Assembly (NCBI GenBank): GCA_026419785.1
Contig: JAODTK010003555.1
Location: 930,001 to 994,000 of the forward strand
Direction: 5' to 3'
From: Sclerodactyla briareus
Taxonomy: Eukaryota > Echinodermata > Holothuroidea > Dendrochirotida > Sclerodactylidae
Length of the DNA: 64,000 nucleotides
Shown here: in pieces, positions 47,436 through 60,089 of the stretch
How the letters are laid out: every line of letters begins with the position of its first letter
Numbering within the stretch: position 1 is the first letter of the stretch
The notes under the pieces: model-generated
Database searches by the model: none
Seen by the model: the letters and a program-made list of their open reading frames with translations, nothing else
What the model was told of the DNA's origin: nothing
Program-made: the position numbers and the translations under genes

Positions 47436-49279
47436 ATTATAACATCTTCCGAGAGACACAGCGAGGCAACTGAAGTAAGGCACAACAAATATAGGGCCCT
47501 ATCAGGGCCGAAAATAGCGACCTTCCCGTCTCCCCAAAACCCATCTCAAAGAAAGGAAATATGCAAGAATTTCGTCCGTTTCCGCGTATCCTGATTTGTT
47601 TCGCGCAGGATGAATAGACCACGTGCACGACAGCTATGAGATTCCGTGCCAAAATATTTTCTTGAGTGCATTTTGTAACTCTTGGACTATAGGCCCTATT
47701 TCACAAATAGCCTCTTAGGCATGGCATTTCTAGCCGCTGGAGGCATCGATATAGATGCACTCCACTTTGAACAATATATATCTTGCACTTCAATTTCCAC
47801 AAAAAACACTTCGTGGCCCATGGTCCGAAAAGAGACAGCCAAAAAAAATGTGGAGCGCGTCGATGTAGTTCCTACATTTCCTTCCTGTAATGCGATGTAT
47901 AGGAATGAATATGTTATGTTACCAAAACCCAGGCAAGAAATGTGTCATTCCAGCAAAGATGAGAAGCATTTGTCAATAATAGGATACCAGGAAACAGCGC
48001 GAAACTAGCACCTTTCTACATGGATTTGCAACAAAATTCGAACAACTTTGTGATAATCAGTCAAAGTTTCCGTCGAAAGAAACGAGTACGAGGCAAAACA
48101 AAAATTTGTAACCTGGGTTCTCTGGAATGGGCTAACCGCTCTGACTTCCAGGCCTTTTCCCCTAGACCCCAACTGAAGACATTAGGTGGGCCCATGGAAG
48201 GTAGGATTCAGACCATTAACCAAAAGAAGAGAACTTACGGTCCTTGGAGGTCGGCACATTCGGCACGAGAAAATCACATTTTAGAGCATGGATTTGCAGC
48301 TGAAGCCAAAACTTTTCAAAGGGGACGAGTAAACCGGATGCCCCCCGCTCACAGCGCCGTGATAAATGTTAGCCCCTCGCCTAGTCAGAAATGTCTCACG
48401 TCATTGCTGCCGACAGAGTGAAAAAATGAATCTAGACCTCAGTGACACAATATAAGTTTTACTATCTTTTTGCAACATGGAATCGCATGGCAGGGCAAAA
48501 ATATCTTCATCCAATAATTCATTTTGAGTTACGCCAGTCTGTACTAGGCTACATACTAGTTTGTTCACAATTTACTAATTGTAAATCCAAATGCTTGATT
48601 TCTGGCTCAGACTTAACAAATCGCGTCGCCCTTTAAAGAGCGCAGAAATATTTGAGGAAAAAAAAGCGGGCGAAAAATGACAATAATTCGGAGAAAATTT
48701 GGACAGAAAAGAGGCAAAAGTGAAAGAAATGCCCAAAATGTCGCTGATGGCCTGAATTCTCAATCAAATGCCCGGAAACATGCAATTTTTGGGGTGTTTT
48801 TTGTAGTTCTATTTAGGCAAAAACATTTTCTGCCTAATTTAGAAGGACCCGTATGCCTATGCCAGCATGTTCTTCCTTCATAAAGCCTATCTCTGATTGG
48901 CAAACATTTATACAAACTCGGGCTTGTGAGGGATTTTCAACCCAAGTTAGGGGTTTGACAATGTAAATCTATGCCCCATATAGGAAGCTGTTAAGTACTC
49001 ACGGATGCGTACAGAACCAACTTGGGAAAATCAGTCGTAATATCCGGGACCGAGGTCGACAGGTCGAGGGTTGCTGGAAAATTTGAAAGGGAAAACACTA
49101 AAGAAAATACCCAAATGTCGGAGAAATAAAGGAAGAAATTTTGGCAAAAGCAAAAATGAAAAAGCCTGTTAATATGAATTTGGGGCCGACTTTCGCTAAT
49201 TTTTCAAAAAACACACAACAATTCGCGCGCTCAGTTACTGTTTAAGACGGTGTGGTGAACAAAACTGCAATGAATCACT
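47436..49279. other. Two unrecognised + strand frames, no clear gene
   Basis: Frames at 47682-48008 (108 codons) and 48020-48421 (133 codons) lie 11 bp apart. The second is basic (SFRRKKRVRGKTK) and has no known motif. The first contains KETAKKNVERVDVVPTFPS. Neither has clear splice sites or a recognisable domain. They might be remnants of a mobile element or chance. Later sequence contains poly-A-rich patches only. Confidence 0.3.
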
Positions 49280-52020
49280 AACCTTTATTGTCTCGCCCTG
49301 AAACTTTTTCAAGGAGGAGAGGACATAGGTGGTCACTTTGTTGGTGTGTGTTGTCTGTCTGTTGTCTGCGTTGTCTGTTCTTCCGATATGTGCGGTTAGA
49401 TATTCCTGACGTCGGAAGCCATCATGCTGGGAACTTCTTGTGGAGGTGCGCGGGGAAGAGTTGCCGACGTGCATTCAACTTTCGTCCAAAAGACCATTTC
49501 ATTTGCATAAATTTGCTATTTAATGAAATTGGCCCGAAAGCTCTGTGTACAGATATCCTGATCGGTAGATGCTTTGCGGGATGCCGTGGCAGGGATATAA
49601 ACAACTAGGAAGAGTACACGAATCGAGCAGATTCCTGGCATGCTATATGCTAATTTTGAGTAGTCTAATTGCAATAATTCTGCGATAGTTCGAAAAAAGG
49701 TTTTTTTTTTTTGGGGTTTTGGGCTTTGGGAAGGAAAACTTGGTGGAGATGGTTTTATCTATAGTCCCATGGAAATTGACAGTAGGGACGCGGGCCCCAG
49801 AGGTCATTTAATGTTACTAATCTGTCACTTCAAGGTCCCTTAGGGTCAAAAACTGTTTTCTGGCCCCCAATTTTAAACTTTTTCCCAGAGAAGGGAATAT
49901 CCGTAGGCTGGAAGGTTCACCATTGTGATATAATTTTGACCTGCATGTGTGGACCTCTGACCTCAATTTGACCTCTGTCGGGGGGGTCATGTGGTTAAAA
50001 GGTGAGTCTTGAATAAATGTGCCTTATTTAAGGAGGTACAGGCACAATAACCATAGAACTGGTTAATTTTTGGATATGGATAGACCTTTGTGTGCTTTAT
50101 GGAGGCGACAAACTCCCGCTGCGATCGGATATTAATTGGTATTTACAAGGGGTCAAAGTTTAATTTAATAGCTTTTAGCAATAACATTGGGCGTGCTATT
50201 GGAATGCAATATGCTTCTAGGAGTGGATGCATCACAGGAGAGTAACAATTTTTATAAAAACCGCCATGTCATTGAAGGTCATCAAAGGTCACGTAGGGGT
50301 ATAAAAAAACTGATTTAGTACTTTTTGGCAATAGACTGGGCATGTTCATTCAGAAAGCAAAAATGCTCCTAGGAGTGGATCGTATCAAATGCGGAGTTTA
50401 CCAATTTCAAAAAACTGCCATGGCATTAAAGGCTTCATTCAAGTAACTAGGGGTAAAAAAACTGTTTTTCGCCATATCAGAGATTGAATATTGTGAAGGC
50501 TGGAATGTCACCGCTTGTGATAAGTTGGTGACCTGCAGGGGTGACTCTGACCCTCAATTCGACCTGTCGGGTGGTCATGTGGTTAAAGGTTGAGTCTTGA
50601 ATAAAGTGCTTATTTAAGGAGTACGGGCAAAAAAATAGAAACTGGTATTTTTTGGTATGTGAAGACCTTTGTGTGGATGCATGGAGGAAACCACTCCCGC
50701 TGCGACGGACATACTTTCGTCGTTACAAGGGGTCAAGTTTAATTAATAGCTTTTTCGCATGGAATGGGGGTGTCATTGAAGCAATATGCTTATAGGAGTG
50801 ATGCATCACATGGAGAGTAACAATTTTTATAAAAACCGCCAATGTCATTGAAGGTCATAAATGGTCACGTAGGGGTAAAAAACTGATTTAGTACTTTTTG
50901 GCAATAGCACTGGGCATGTATCAGAATGCAAAATGTCCCTAGGAGTGGATGTATCACATGCGAGAGTACAATTTTCATAGACACTCGCATGTAATTCAAG
51001 GTCAAAATCAAGTCACCTTTGGGTGTCAAAAAAACTGTTTTCTGGCACTAATCAGAGAATTGAATGTCGGCGAAGGCTGGCAGGTTCACCATTGCGATAC
51101 TAATTGTGACCTGCATGTGTGTGACCCCTGACCTCAATTTACCTCTTCGGGTGTCGTGTCATGTGGTTAAAAGGTGAGTCTGGAATAATATGCTATTTAA
51201 GGGTTTACGGGCAAAAAAATAGAAAAATGGTTATTTTTGGAATATGTGATAGACATTTGTGTGTTATGGAGGAGGAGGAGACAAACTCCCGCTTCGATCG
51301 GACCCATTACTTTGGTAGTAACAAGGGGTCAAAGGTTTTAATTAATAAGCCGTTTCGCAATAACATTGGGATGTGTTCATTGGAATGCACTATTCTTCTA
51401 GGATGTGGATGCATCACATGCAGTGTCACAATTTTTATAAAAACAGCATGTTCATGGTGGTCATCAAAGGTCCCGTAGGGGTCAACATTGATTTGTTGCT
51501 GAAAATTGGTTCAAAGAGAGACGAGTGGTCACTTTGTCAGTTACAACTGCAGTAGGTCTGGTGTGTGAGATAGCTGGCGGGGTGGGGGTTGGGACGGCAA
51601 CTCCCTTGGAGGCTGGTATTAAATGAATCTTATGGGGGGACACGGAGTAATAAGACAAACTTCAATAAGATAGGACAGTTTCACATAAGATTGGGGTCTA
51701 CCTTAGTCTCGCCAAAATGCAGTGTGTATAATTGCTTCATTCATGCCAATGTTCACGTTTGTTGAATTCCAATAAATGTATTAAGTGTGGTTGACAATTG
51801 GTCTGAGAGATAAGAGAACTGATAATGGGTCAACAGAAAAGTGATATTGTCTAATTGCATAATTTAGGCAATTTTCACCTTCCAAAGGAACTTATATGGT
51901 AGACCTGTCATAATCAGTCTTATGAAGATTTGAAATTGGTCACTGATTAGTAGGGTTTTCCTGTCAAATGCAACCAGCATCTTCAAGCCAACTCCATTAA
52001 ATAAATGCCTGGTCGTCAAG
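49280..52020 (+). repeat. Compound repeat, copy B
   Basis: It follows the module order of copy A (41200-43400): tttcaaggaggagagg.catag with gtctgt repeats, ggaagccatcatgctggga, a block with 'cttggtggagatgg', the satellite array, then aactcccttggaggctggta, tctcgccaaaatg and gaaattggtcactgattag. Copy B is longer because it has more satellite units. Confidence 0.75.
49830..51500. repeat. 600 bp satellite array (about 3 units) in copy B
   Basis: The marker word caaactcccgctgcgatcg or a variant falls near 50110, 50690 and 51283, a spacing of 580-593 bp. Each unit has two inner subrepeats with aggagtggatg.atcacatg and gtcac.taggggtcaaaaac. The unit is the same as in the inverted repeat at 18.1-23.5 kb. 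Confidence 0.8.
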
Positions 52021-52025
52021 TTACA

Positions 52026-52850
52026 TGTAATGTTCCTTGGGTCGAGGGCCATTGGGGGTGTTCAGGAATTTTGGCCCAGGGCCCAGGTCTGGGGCCAAAG
52101 GGCCCATTATGTGAATATACCACGAAATCCTGTATCTCCCACAAGTTTTAGTTGCACAGTGCTGATGTCGGTCATAATGATGTCTAATAGACGTATCATT
52201 GGGGTGTCAGGATTGTTGTTCCACGGTCCGATTGCGGCCCGGGGACCTTTTAGATTATTTCACACAATGGTGCTGAAATGCCACTACTCCCCACCAAGTT
52301 TCAATTGATTTCTTCAAAGTTACATACGATAGTCCTTGGGTAGTAGAAGGCATGGGGTTATCAAGAATTTTGGGCCCCAATGCCCAGTTTGGGACCATTA
52401 TATAAGTACTGTTAACTCTTGATCTCATGCAAGTCCAGTTTGCCATGCTGAGTTGGGTATAATGATGGTACTTATAGCTGCACCTTCAGGGTGCCCAGGG
52501 ATTGGGACCCAAGGCTTGGTGTGGGCCCGAGAGCGCCCAAGGTTTGTGAGAATTACGCAAAAATGCTTTTCTACTTTTACAAGTTGTGGTGCACAGGTTA
52601 AGACATTCGGCATAATGATGGCTAACCGTCGTACCTTTGGGATTTTCAGGAATTTTCAATCCAAAGTCCCACTTGAGCCGACGGGGCCCATTCTAGGAAA
52701 TTCAAAAGGTTAATTGCAAGGCATTCAATGCATCTCATTCCACAAGTACATAAATTTGTTCTTTGAAGATAAAAAAAAAAACCCCATATAATGCTCCTCG
52801 GTCAGTAGTCCATCCTGGGTGTTTGCGAACGATGTGGGGCCAAGGGCCCA
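52026..52850. repeat. GGGCCC-rich array, copy 2
   Basis: It has the same blocks and order as 23545-25360 (tgtaatgttccttggg, ggcccagggccca, cacacaatggtgctgaaatg, ttgcacagtgctga.gtcggtcataatgatg). In both places it follows a 600 bp satellite region, so the two repeat types travel together. Confidence 0.7.
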
Positions 52851-53159
52851 TCATATTAAATCATGCGAAATGTACTACAAATTTTGCCAGTCAAGTGATC
52901 AGGTTTAGGCAGATTTGGGTCTAGTTGCCGTACCTTCAGGGTTCTCAGGAATTTTGGACTTGAGGCCAGTTTGGCCCGAGGGCCCTCACGTGCAAGCAAG
53001 CAAAATATTATCTCTACATGCTGATGGAATAGTCATACCAAGGACCCCCACCTTTGGGGCCCTACAAGTTCATCACTCTATCAAGGTGTCACACTATTGC
53101 CCCCAAACAGGCATATCGGATGTCGACCAACCTTGGAACACATTGTTAATTGACCCAAT

Positions 53160-53720
53160 GAGACATGTTTGACTTCGTGAAGGTCAGAGTCAAAGGTAAG
53201 GGGGGCAATATAGGCATTATGTATGAAATTTCACAAAGTCTCTACTCCTACAAAGTATGACTAAATTATGATTTTCTTGAAACTGTGTCTAATGTTCCTT
53301 TGCAGGTGCTCTTTTCAGTGTTGGCCAGATAGATTTTGGATTGCAACATTATTATAGTGTTCGTTAGGATTGAAAAGGGTAACAGCTGATAAAAAGAAAG
53401 AAAACAGTCATTCTTTGATGGATGTTGTCCAAAATTTGACCACAATTGTTAATTGAACTTGTTGACTTGTGAAGGTCAAGGTCAGAGGTCATGGAAGGGG
53501 CCGCAATAGGACATTGTGTGAATTGCCTCTTTCTATCGAAATTGGGCATTTCGATTGATGTTGACTAAAGTGAGCAACAATGTTCATTGAATGGCTAAGA
53601 CATTTTTGGGTCCATTATGGGAGATCATTGTCAACAAGGTTGCTGCGAGGGGACACAATAGGGTCATTGCCCTAAAACGCCTCTCGGCCTTAGATCTTGA
53701 CAACATTGACACATAATTGG
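53160..53720. repeat. GGTCA-type repeat units
   Basis: Three related blocks of about 150 bp contain 'gatggatgttg..caaa', 'cttgtgaaggtcaaggtcag' (broken by small differences) and 'ggggc..aataggacatt'. A DR0/DR1 stack of AGGTCA half-sites occurs at 53473-53491. Confidence 0.6.
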
Positions 53721-55829
53721 ACATTCGTCTTGGTACATTTGTTCGGTTCAGCTACAGCACCATTGGTACTCTTGTTAGATGTAGTATATAGCCTGTGATC
53801 TGGGGGGTTGCAACAAAAAAAATGTGCTGTGCGGCTCTGTGTCACCTAGGCTGTAATAGAGATCCGCTTAGATACGGAGATGTGAACAATGAATGTCCTG
53901 CCCAATCATTCAAGGGGGAAATTGTACCCAGACAGCCATGCCTCGTGGAAAAATAATACTTCGATATTGGGGCAGAGTGGTTGTTGCCATTTCCAGTGAT
54001 ATAGCTGCCAAAAAACGCATTTTCATCCAAAGCCCGTACCACCTGTAGTGGTGCTCCCCTTTGCCGAACTGTTAGAGCAGAAAAAAAACAGGAAAAAAAG
54101 CTCGAAGGCGCGCGGATTCCGTGGGATCCTGTCCTGGATTCGCACATGGTACTCAAGACAACCGAATCGAAACCAGCCTTACGCCCCCTGTGCTGGTCAA
54201 CTTCGAACTCCGGACCAGGTGTCGGTTGCAATTACTTTGGCCCAGGATATTTCAGTACCGGGATGCCCAAAAATCTGAAAATAGTAGCAGCTAGGAAGCT
54301 AGACAGTTCGCGGCATCGGGTATAAGATTGGGCATGCGCTCAAGGCAGCACGTAGCAGTAGCTAGAAACGTTCTATGAGGAAGCAGAAGCTCCTGAAGGA
54401 TCTTGATGTATTCGTAATATATTCTCAAGACCCGCAAATTGGCCTTAAACCAGACCGCTTCCCCCCCCCCCCCCTCCCCAACCTCGTAAAGTAATCACTC
54501 TGGCAGTGCTCGTGGGTCATTTCCATTCCGGCGATTAGGGGCTAGTATAGGGGGCCAACTTTTCATGTTAGTAGATAGCTACGCCACACCGGTCTCGCGC
54601 TCAGTGGTAAAAACAATTGACAATTGAGTCGGAATTTCGGACATTGTTCCCCAAACACGTGATCTAGCCACGACCCTGCTTCTGCGTCCTGAAAGGAAAA
54701 TTTACTTTTTTGTCAGTTCGTGACCTCATTACGCCCTGGTTCCTCATATCAATGTGTAGGAGATAGTAGAATCCGAACCCCAGATGGTGCCGATACTAAC
54801 CCGCCCGGGCCTCTCGGGGGAGACCAAGACGCGTAGCCAGCCTCCCTAGTGGGGGAGACGAATGCTTCAGAATCTCGTGACGCCGGCGGAGTACCCTCTC
54901 TGGCGAAAATGAAGAGCGGGGGGGGGGGGGGGGGAGGAAGGTGACCACTTAATTCCATGAGGAGGAGTCGGAGAAAGCGGGCTACCTCGTACAGCACTTA
55001 CCCCCATCGCTTCATCCTCCCTCCCCCCCCCACCCCCCCCCATCCCCCATGCTCCCCCACTCAGGCGTGAGATTAATACTCGTGGCCTACAGTCTACAGC
55101 AAGGGATGACTCCAGCTCGAGGCCCAAATTTGGACATGCAGGTTAGCCAACATCACCAGGGGCTCTCGACAAAATCTGGGGGGGACGCGCGGGATCTTTC
55201 GGGAAACCCCCCCCCCCCCCCCCCCCTCCCTCTCAAAGCATGCCAGTTGGCGACGCCTCATCTCAAAGCTTGCCGTTGGCGACGCCACTGCGCCACGGTT
55301 GCTCAGGTAATTTAAAACCGAACCATATAATTGACTCAGGAGTTTGCTTTTCCTTCAAGAAAATCTATCGATTGGGCGAGCGTGACGTCCCTGGGGGGGA
55401 ATATATTAGGGATACTTACCCCAAAACCCTGGATACGAATAATTCGAGAAACTTCAAGTGTACGTTGTTTCAGTAGTCGTCTACATATGGTAATGAGGTG
55501 GAAGCTAAGGCTACACACCGTGAAAGTCCATACGGTAATCGTCTTTCTGAGCTGCTCCCCTCGCCGCAAAGCTGAGCTGCTGATTTGAACAAGGTTCAAT
55601 TCACGAAAGCCTCCGCTCCTCTAACCTGCCAAAATGGAAGCGTTTTCTGAGGAACGAGAACTCGGTTCGAACACGACAAAAAACATCTGAAGTGCTAGTG
55701 GTGGTTGCATAAGGACTGGACAAAGTTATGAGAATGAAACTATGGTAGAAATTCGTGAAAATAAACTCAAAAAGTGAGGTTCGCACCACAATGAGTTGAA
55801 CTAGGCCTAACGTTCTCAATGAACTGCAC
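53721..55829. other. No gene seen; low-complexity runs
   Basis: A single unit related to the 6.1-7.8 kb array sits at 53980-54065 (ttgccatttccagtgat, cctgtagtggtgctcc). C or G runs occur at 54462-54476, 54917-54934, 55020-55045 and 55207-55226. A tandem pair of about 28 bp (ctcaaagcatgccagttggc) lies at 55231-55290. Proline- and glycine-rich frames here are artefacts of the runs. Confidence 0.5.
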
Positions 55830-55944
55830 GTAGCTTAGGTCGGTGGACTCGCGACTTATTCCGGGACCCTACACATATGATATGTGTAGAGGAACGGAAA
55901 CCATAATCAGTCGCGAGTTAGCGACTAAGGCCAACCTAGGCTAC
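55830..55944. repeat. Cruciform-capable short palindromic element
   Basis: Nested inverted repeats share one centre. The outer arms are gtagcttaggtcgg (55830-55843) and ccaacctaggctac (55931-55944). The middle arms are actcgcgact (55847-55856) and agtcgcgagt (55909-55918), perfect over 10 bp. The inner perfect hairpin at 55869-55889 has a 10 bp stem (ctacacatat) and a one-base loop. The size fits a tiny foldback MITE. Confidence 0.75.
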
Positions 55945-58560
55945 AGTGTAGCCACGTTTCAGAAGAAATGTTCGTAGCAACTTCTTGTGAAGGGAGAAAA
56001 TCCGTCACCGCATGCTCCAACTTCGAAAAACTCAATCCAAGAATGTTCAATTCATGATGTTGAAATTTCATGCAGGCAAAACAAGCAGGCTTGATAGACC
56101 ATCCGAACACCCTTCCCCCCCCAGTGGGAATGGATGATGCCAACTTGTCTTGGTGAGAAATCAACCGCAATCGTGGCGTCTTGGGGGCTGCGGGCCAAAA
56201 TATGCCGTAGGTGCAGGAGTGCAGTTAAATGATAAGGAACGAATTCTTCATCTCTAACCATGCACTCCATACTCCCCACGAACATCTCCCTCCAGCTGCT
56301 AGAAATCTTAGTATGGTAAATCTGCAATGATGACACCAAATAGAATGTTGCGGTGCACGTGAATAGTTTGATGCAGGTGGGATAAGACGTCAGGGGGCAG
56401 TTTTGTGTATTGGAAAAACTTGTAAAATTTAATTTCTTTTGATTGTCTGTGCTATTTCTCAAATTGAGTTATTTGTCCCTGATAATTTTTTACATCTTTA
56501 TTGTGACAAATTTGACTGGAATTGCTATTTTTCCACGACGAAAATCATGTTATTCGCCTGAATTACTTTTGGCCGTCCATAGATTGCCTACTTGGCCCCC
56601 TGAGATGACCACAATTAATGCGGAGAGGCTATTCGCCGAAAAGAATAATTGAAACAAACCCTAGACAGTGTCGCAAATACATGAGGGTTTGCTTCATGAG
56701 GAAGATAATATTTTCGGATGATTAAGACAAGTTAGAGAACGTTATTCAAGAAAGGCCTATACAAACAGGTAAAGTGCCCAATAAGTGACCCCTTAAAGGA
56801 AAATTGCTCCCATTTCCTGATGATTTGCGTTCAATGACTGCGTCATGGTGCCTGAAAGCCACTAATGTAGGCAACATCAATCCTTATTTGATGTTTGCCA
56901 CTGTTTCAAAGATATAACCAACTTGAAAGTGAGGTGTTTTCTAGCTAGTATCAACTAGTGGGCCCGTATTGAACTCTTTCTATCAGTTTTCGCCCCACCC
57001 AAAACTGTTCCTGCATTTGTGTGCTCTCAAGGACAGGAACATTTTTACACAAAATATTGGAGATATCTGTCATTTTCCTTAGTTAGTGTGGAAATGAGAA
57101 GGCATTGTCATCTTAAGTAGTTTGATTTTGGTCAGTCTGGTCAAATAATGCAAATCATACTAAGTATTTTCAATGGCCCATATTTTTCCAAATATTCCTT
57201 GAAGCACACTACTTTTATCCACGTAAATAAAGCTTTATCCCTTGACCAAAGGCCCCAAAACACAATTAAAATTCATCCAGCATTTTTATAGCGTTTTATT
57301 TGGGTGGGACTGATATGATCAAATGGGCCCTTCAAAAATAATAGACGACCACGTGATAGACCCCCTTGAAATAACAAAATTTAATACTTCCAGGGCTAAA
57401 AATAATCATCAAATGGCGTTAAATTCAAGAGGCTGCATCGACCTCAGGTCAGACCTAAAGAACTTGAATATTTTGAAAAAACACCATTTAGTAGGCTCTC
57501 AAAAGTTGCCCCCATTCTTAACTGTACTTTGAGGGAACCCTACTTCTAAAATATTTCGAAAATTAACCTTACCCAAATTCCAATGTGTCGCTTAACTCAA
57601 TTATTTTGCGATGAGTCGTGGAGTGAGATAGTGAAATGTTTTGGAAATCCTAAACTTTTTGACAAAGCCAATGCTTCTCTTGAATAAATTTACGAATTAC
57701 TGACAGGTGGAATGAATAATGCGAGGGGTTGTTACTGTGCACTTTACTAGGCAAACATCACATCTACATGAATTCCAATTTTGTTATTCAATAAATGAGC
57801 CAAACTGATCACTAACGTCTAACATGACAGTCAACTTGCAGGCAAAATAAAAAGAAAGCATCAGAAAAATAATGAAAACAATACTCTTATACCATACATT
57901 AACAAAGCTATGTAACACCGTTAGAACACAATCTATCCCACCAAGGCACTTTAACAGAAACATCTATCCACAATCCACGGGCTGTGAACTAGTAATTTTC
58001 AGTGTGAACAGCTAGAACCAATAACTAAGTAGGGCTCAAAATCAACAAGCATTATTATTTCATTTTGAAGCCAAAGAAATTTTTTGCCAAACCAATGCCT
58101 GAATATATCTTTTATTTGCACATTATTTGTTTGTTTCTCCCTTTTTATGAATAAATAATTACTAAACCAATCATGGGGAACAATTTCAACTGATTTAGCT
58201 AGAAGCAAAATTGGCACTTGTGTTAGCAGTCAATGGGGAAAGCACCCGAGAAATCAGGATATTTCACTCATTTGTGGGTGGATCGCCAAAAAATCCTGAT
58301 ATTTTGTTCTGATATTCTATGTCACACAAAAGTTGCATAAATTCGATTGAAATACGATTTTTCCAGCTCAAATTGAGAATTTAATTGATTTTGGCTTAAT
58401 ATGTGTCCATGAAGGGCGAGCCCTCACTTTTATCATGGTAGGTTGCGATTTGGAGAACGGGGAAACCAGTAGTATTACCTAGCCTCACAGTCTAAAAAAG
58501 GCTGAACAACCCAATCACAAAGTTCAATTGGTTGCCATTATTATTATATACTTATTAATT
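55945..58560. other. AT-rich, no gene seen
   Basis: The minus-strand frame at 56052-56462 (136 codons) has no recognised domain. No array stands out. The last 1.5 kb is strongly AT-rich. Confidence 0.4.
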
Positions 58561-58562
58561 AT

Positions 58563-59820
58563 TTAAACTGGAAGTGTCCACGGATATTATGTTTTAGCTG
58601 CGGGTAAGCAGCTCTACAAGTCATGATAGTTCGTCGGTCCGTTAGTTCGTTTGTCACGTTCATTCGTAACTCTGGACCGTACATGCGATTCAGGTTGAAG
58701 CTTGGTGGGTGGATTAAGGCATGCCATGGCTAGGCGAGTTAAATTTGTTTGCATGGTATGATTAGATTTTAATTCAATCCAATTAATCACACCAATTTGT
58801 TACTCCAGTCTTCCCATTGATATCTCTGTGAGAGTGGTTTGTTCACATTATTCCGCGAGCGAAGACTTGGCTGCTGGAATTGGGGGACTGTTTAATTTTG
58901 TCTGTCAGCACTGAGGTGACTGCAATACAGGGAATGGGGGACTTTCCAAGTTGCACGCTACAGGCCTAGGGAGTGTGCTGGGACACATGGAAGTGTTACA
59001 TAAGAGCTAATATACCAGGCCTAGGAATGAGTAATTGGGTACTTTGTGCTGGGGAGATAGAATTTAGTAGGCTAATGTTTAGACTGTTCCAAACCATTCC
59101 AAGGTTATGACATTTGTCAGTAAAGGTCAATTAAATGTGAACTAACAATAAATGGGATTGGTAAAGAACATATGCAGTGTATTCGCCACAGGAATTTTGC
59201 CCGTAGGCAGCTATCAATACGTTTTGACTTGCGCTGTTGGGTTGCGCCTCAGGCGCTGCCGCCGCCAGAAAATTTAGGCGTTAACTCTTTAAGCTTCATC
59301 CGATTGATTTTAAAACTTGGTACACGTGTATGCCCTAGTGAAATTTCAGATTGAGTTCGAAAGTGAGACATCACTGCAAATGCTGGGGGCGCTATTGCAT
59401 AATTTAGCGAAAAAATTTTACGTTAGTCGGATTGATCGAATACTAGGTGGGTAGGGACTAAGTTGATCCGGAAAATGGGAGGTTCATTTCACGTTCATCA
59501 GAGGTCAAATATACATAATTGATGCCTTTCCGAACTCTGTCAGATTCACTGAAACTTGGTGGATGGGCAGACTACATTTGTTCTCGACAAAGTTAAGCAT
59601 TTCAAAACCATCGTGGGTCAAATTTGAATAATTATGTGGACTGTTGACTGTAACTCCCATGGATTACAACAAAACTTGCCGGATGGGAAAGTTATCTTGG
59701 TTCCTGATCAAAATGGAGGGCTTTATGGGGTGTTAATACTTCTCCCAATGATGCTTGAAGCGAGGCGATACACCATAGGCAGTTTACCAGCCTGCCACAT
59801 GTTCATAATTATTGAATAAC
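58563..59820 (+). repeat. Dispersed element related to the centre of the inverted repeat
   Basis: The words tccacggatattatgtttt, gcgctgccgccgccag, atttaggcgttaac and catccgattgattttaaa, plus acttggtacacgtg, are in the order seen at 20960-21135 (and mirrored at 20450-20630). Two further blocks share 'actgaaacttggtggatggg' and 'ttacaacaaaacttg'. This is a third, solitary copy without the 600 bp satellite tail. Confidence 0.65.
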
Positions 59821-60089
59821 ATTTCTACACCTTTGTGAAATTCAGCTGGTTTGCAACGTTATTGCAACAGTCTTTTGCTGTTTCAACCAGGTCTGGAGGT
59901 CCTACAGTGGAGTATGGATGGGACACCACCTTGCTGTAAAGTTACACACAAAATAATGTTGGGTCAGATTTATTTTCAGACCAAAAATGAATAGCCACGT
60001 GAGGTGAAGTGGCACATCACTTGTATCAAACCTACGTTATAGGAATAACTGAAAATTGTAACAATTCTACTACAAAATTAATCTTTTCC

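Noticed and set aside
54749-55315. Overlapping proline/glycine-rich frames on both strands
   Set aside because: They are produced by C and G runs.
56052-56462. 136-codon minus-strand frame as a gene
   Set aside because: No domain, no matching splice sites and no second exon was found, so I could not support it.
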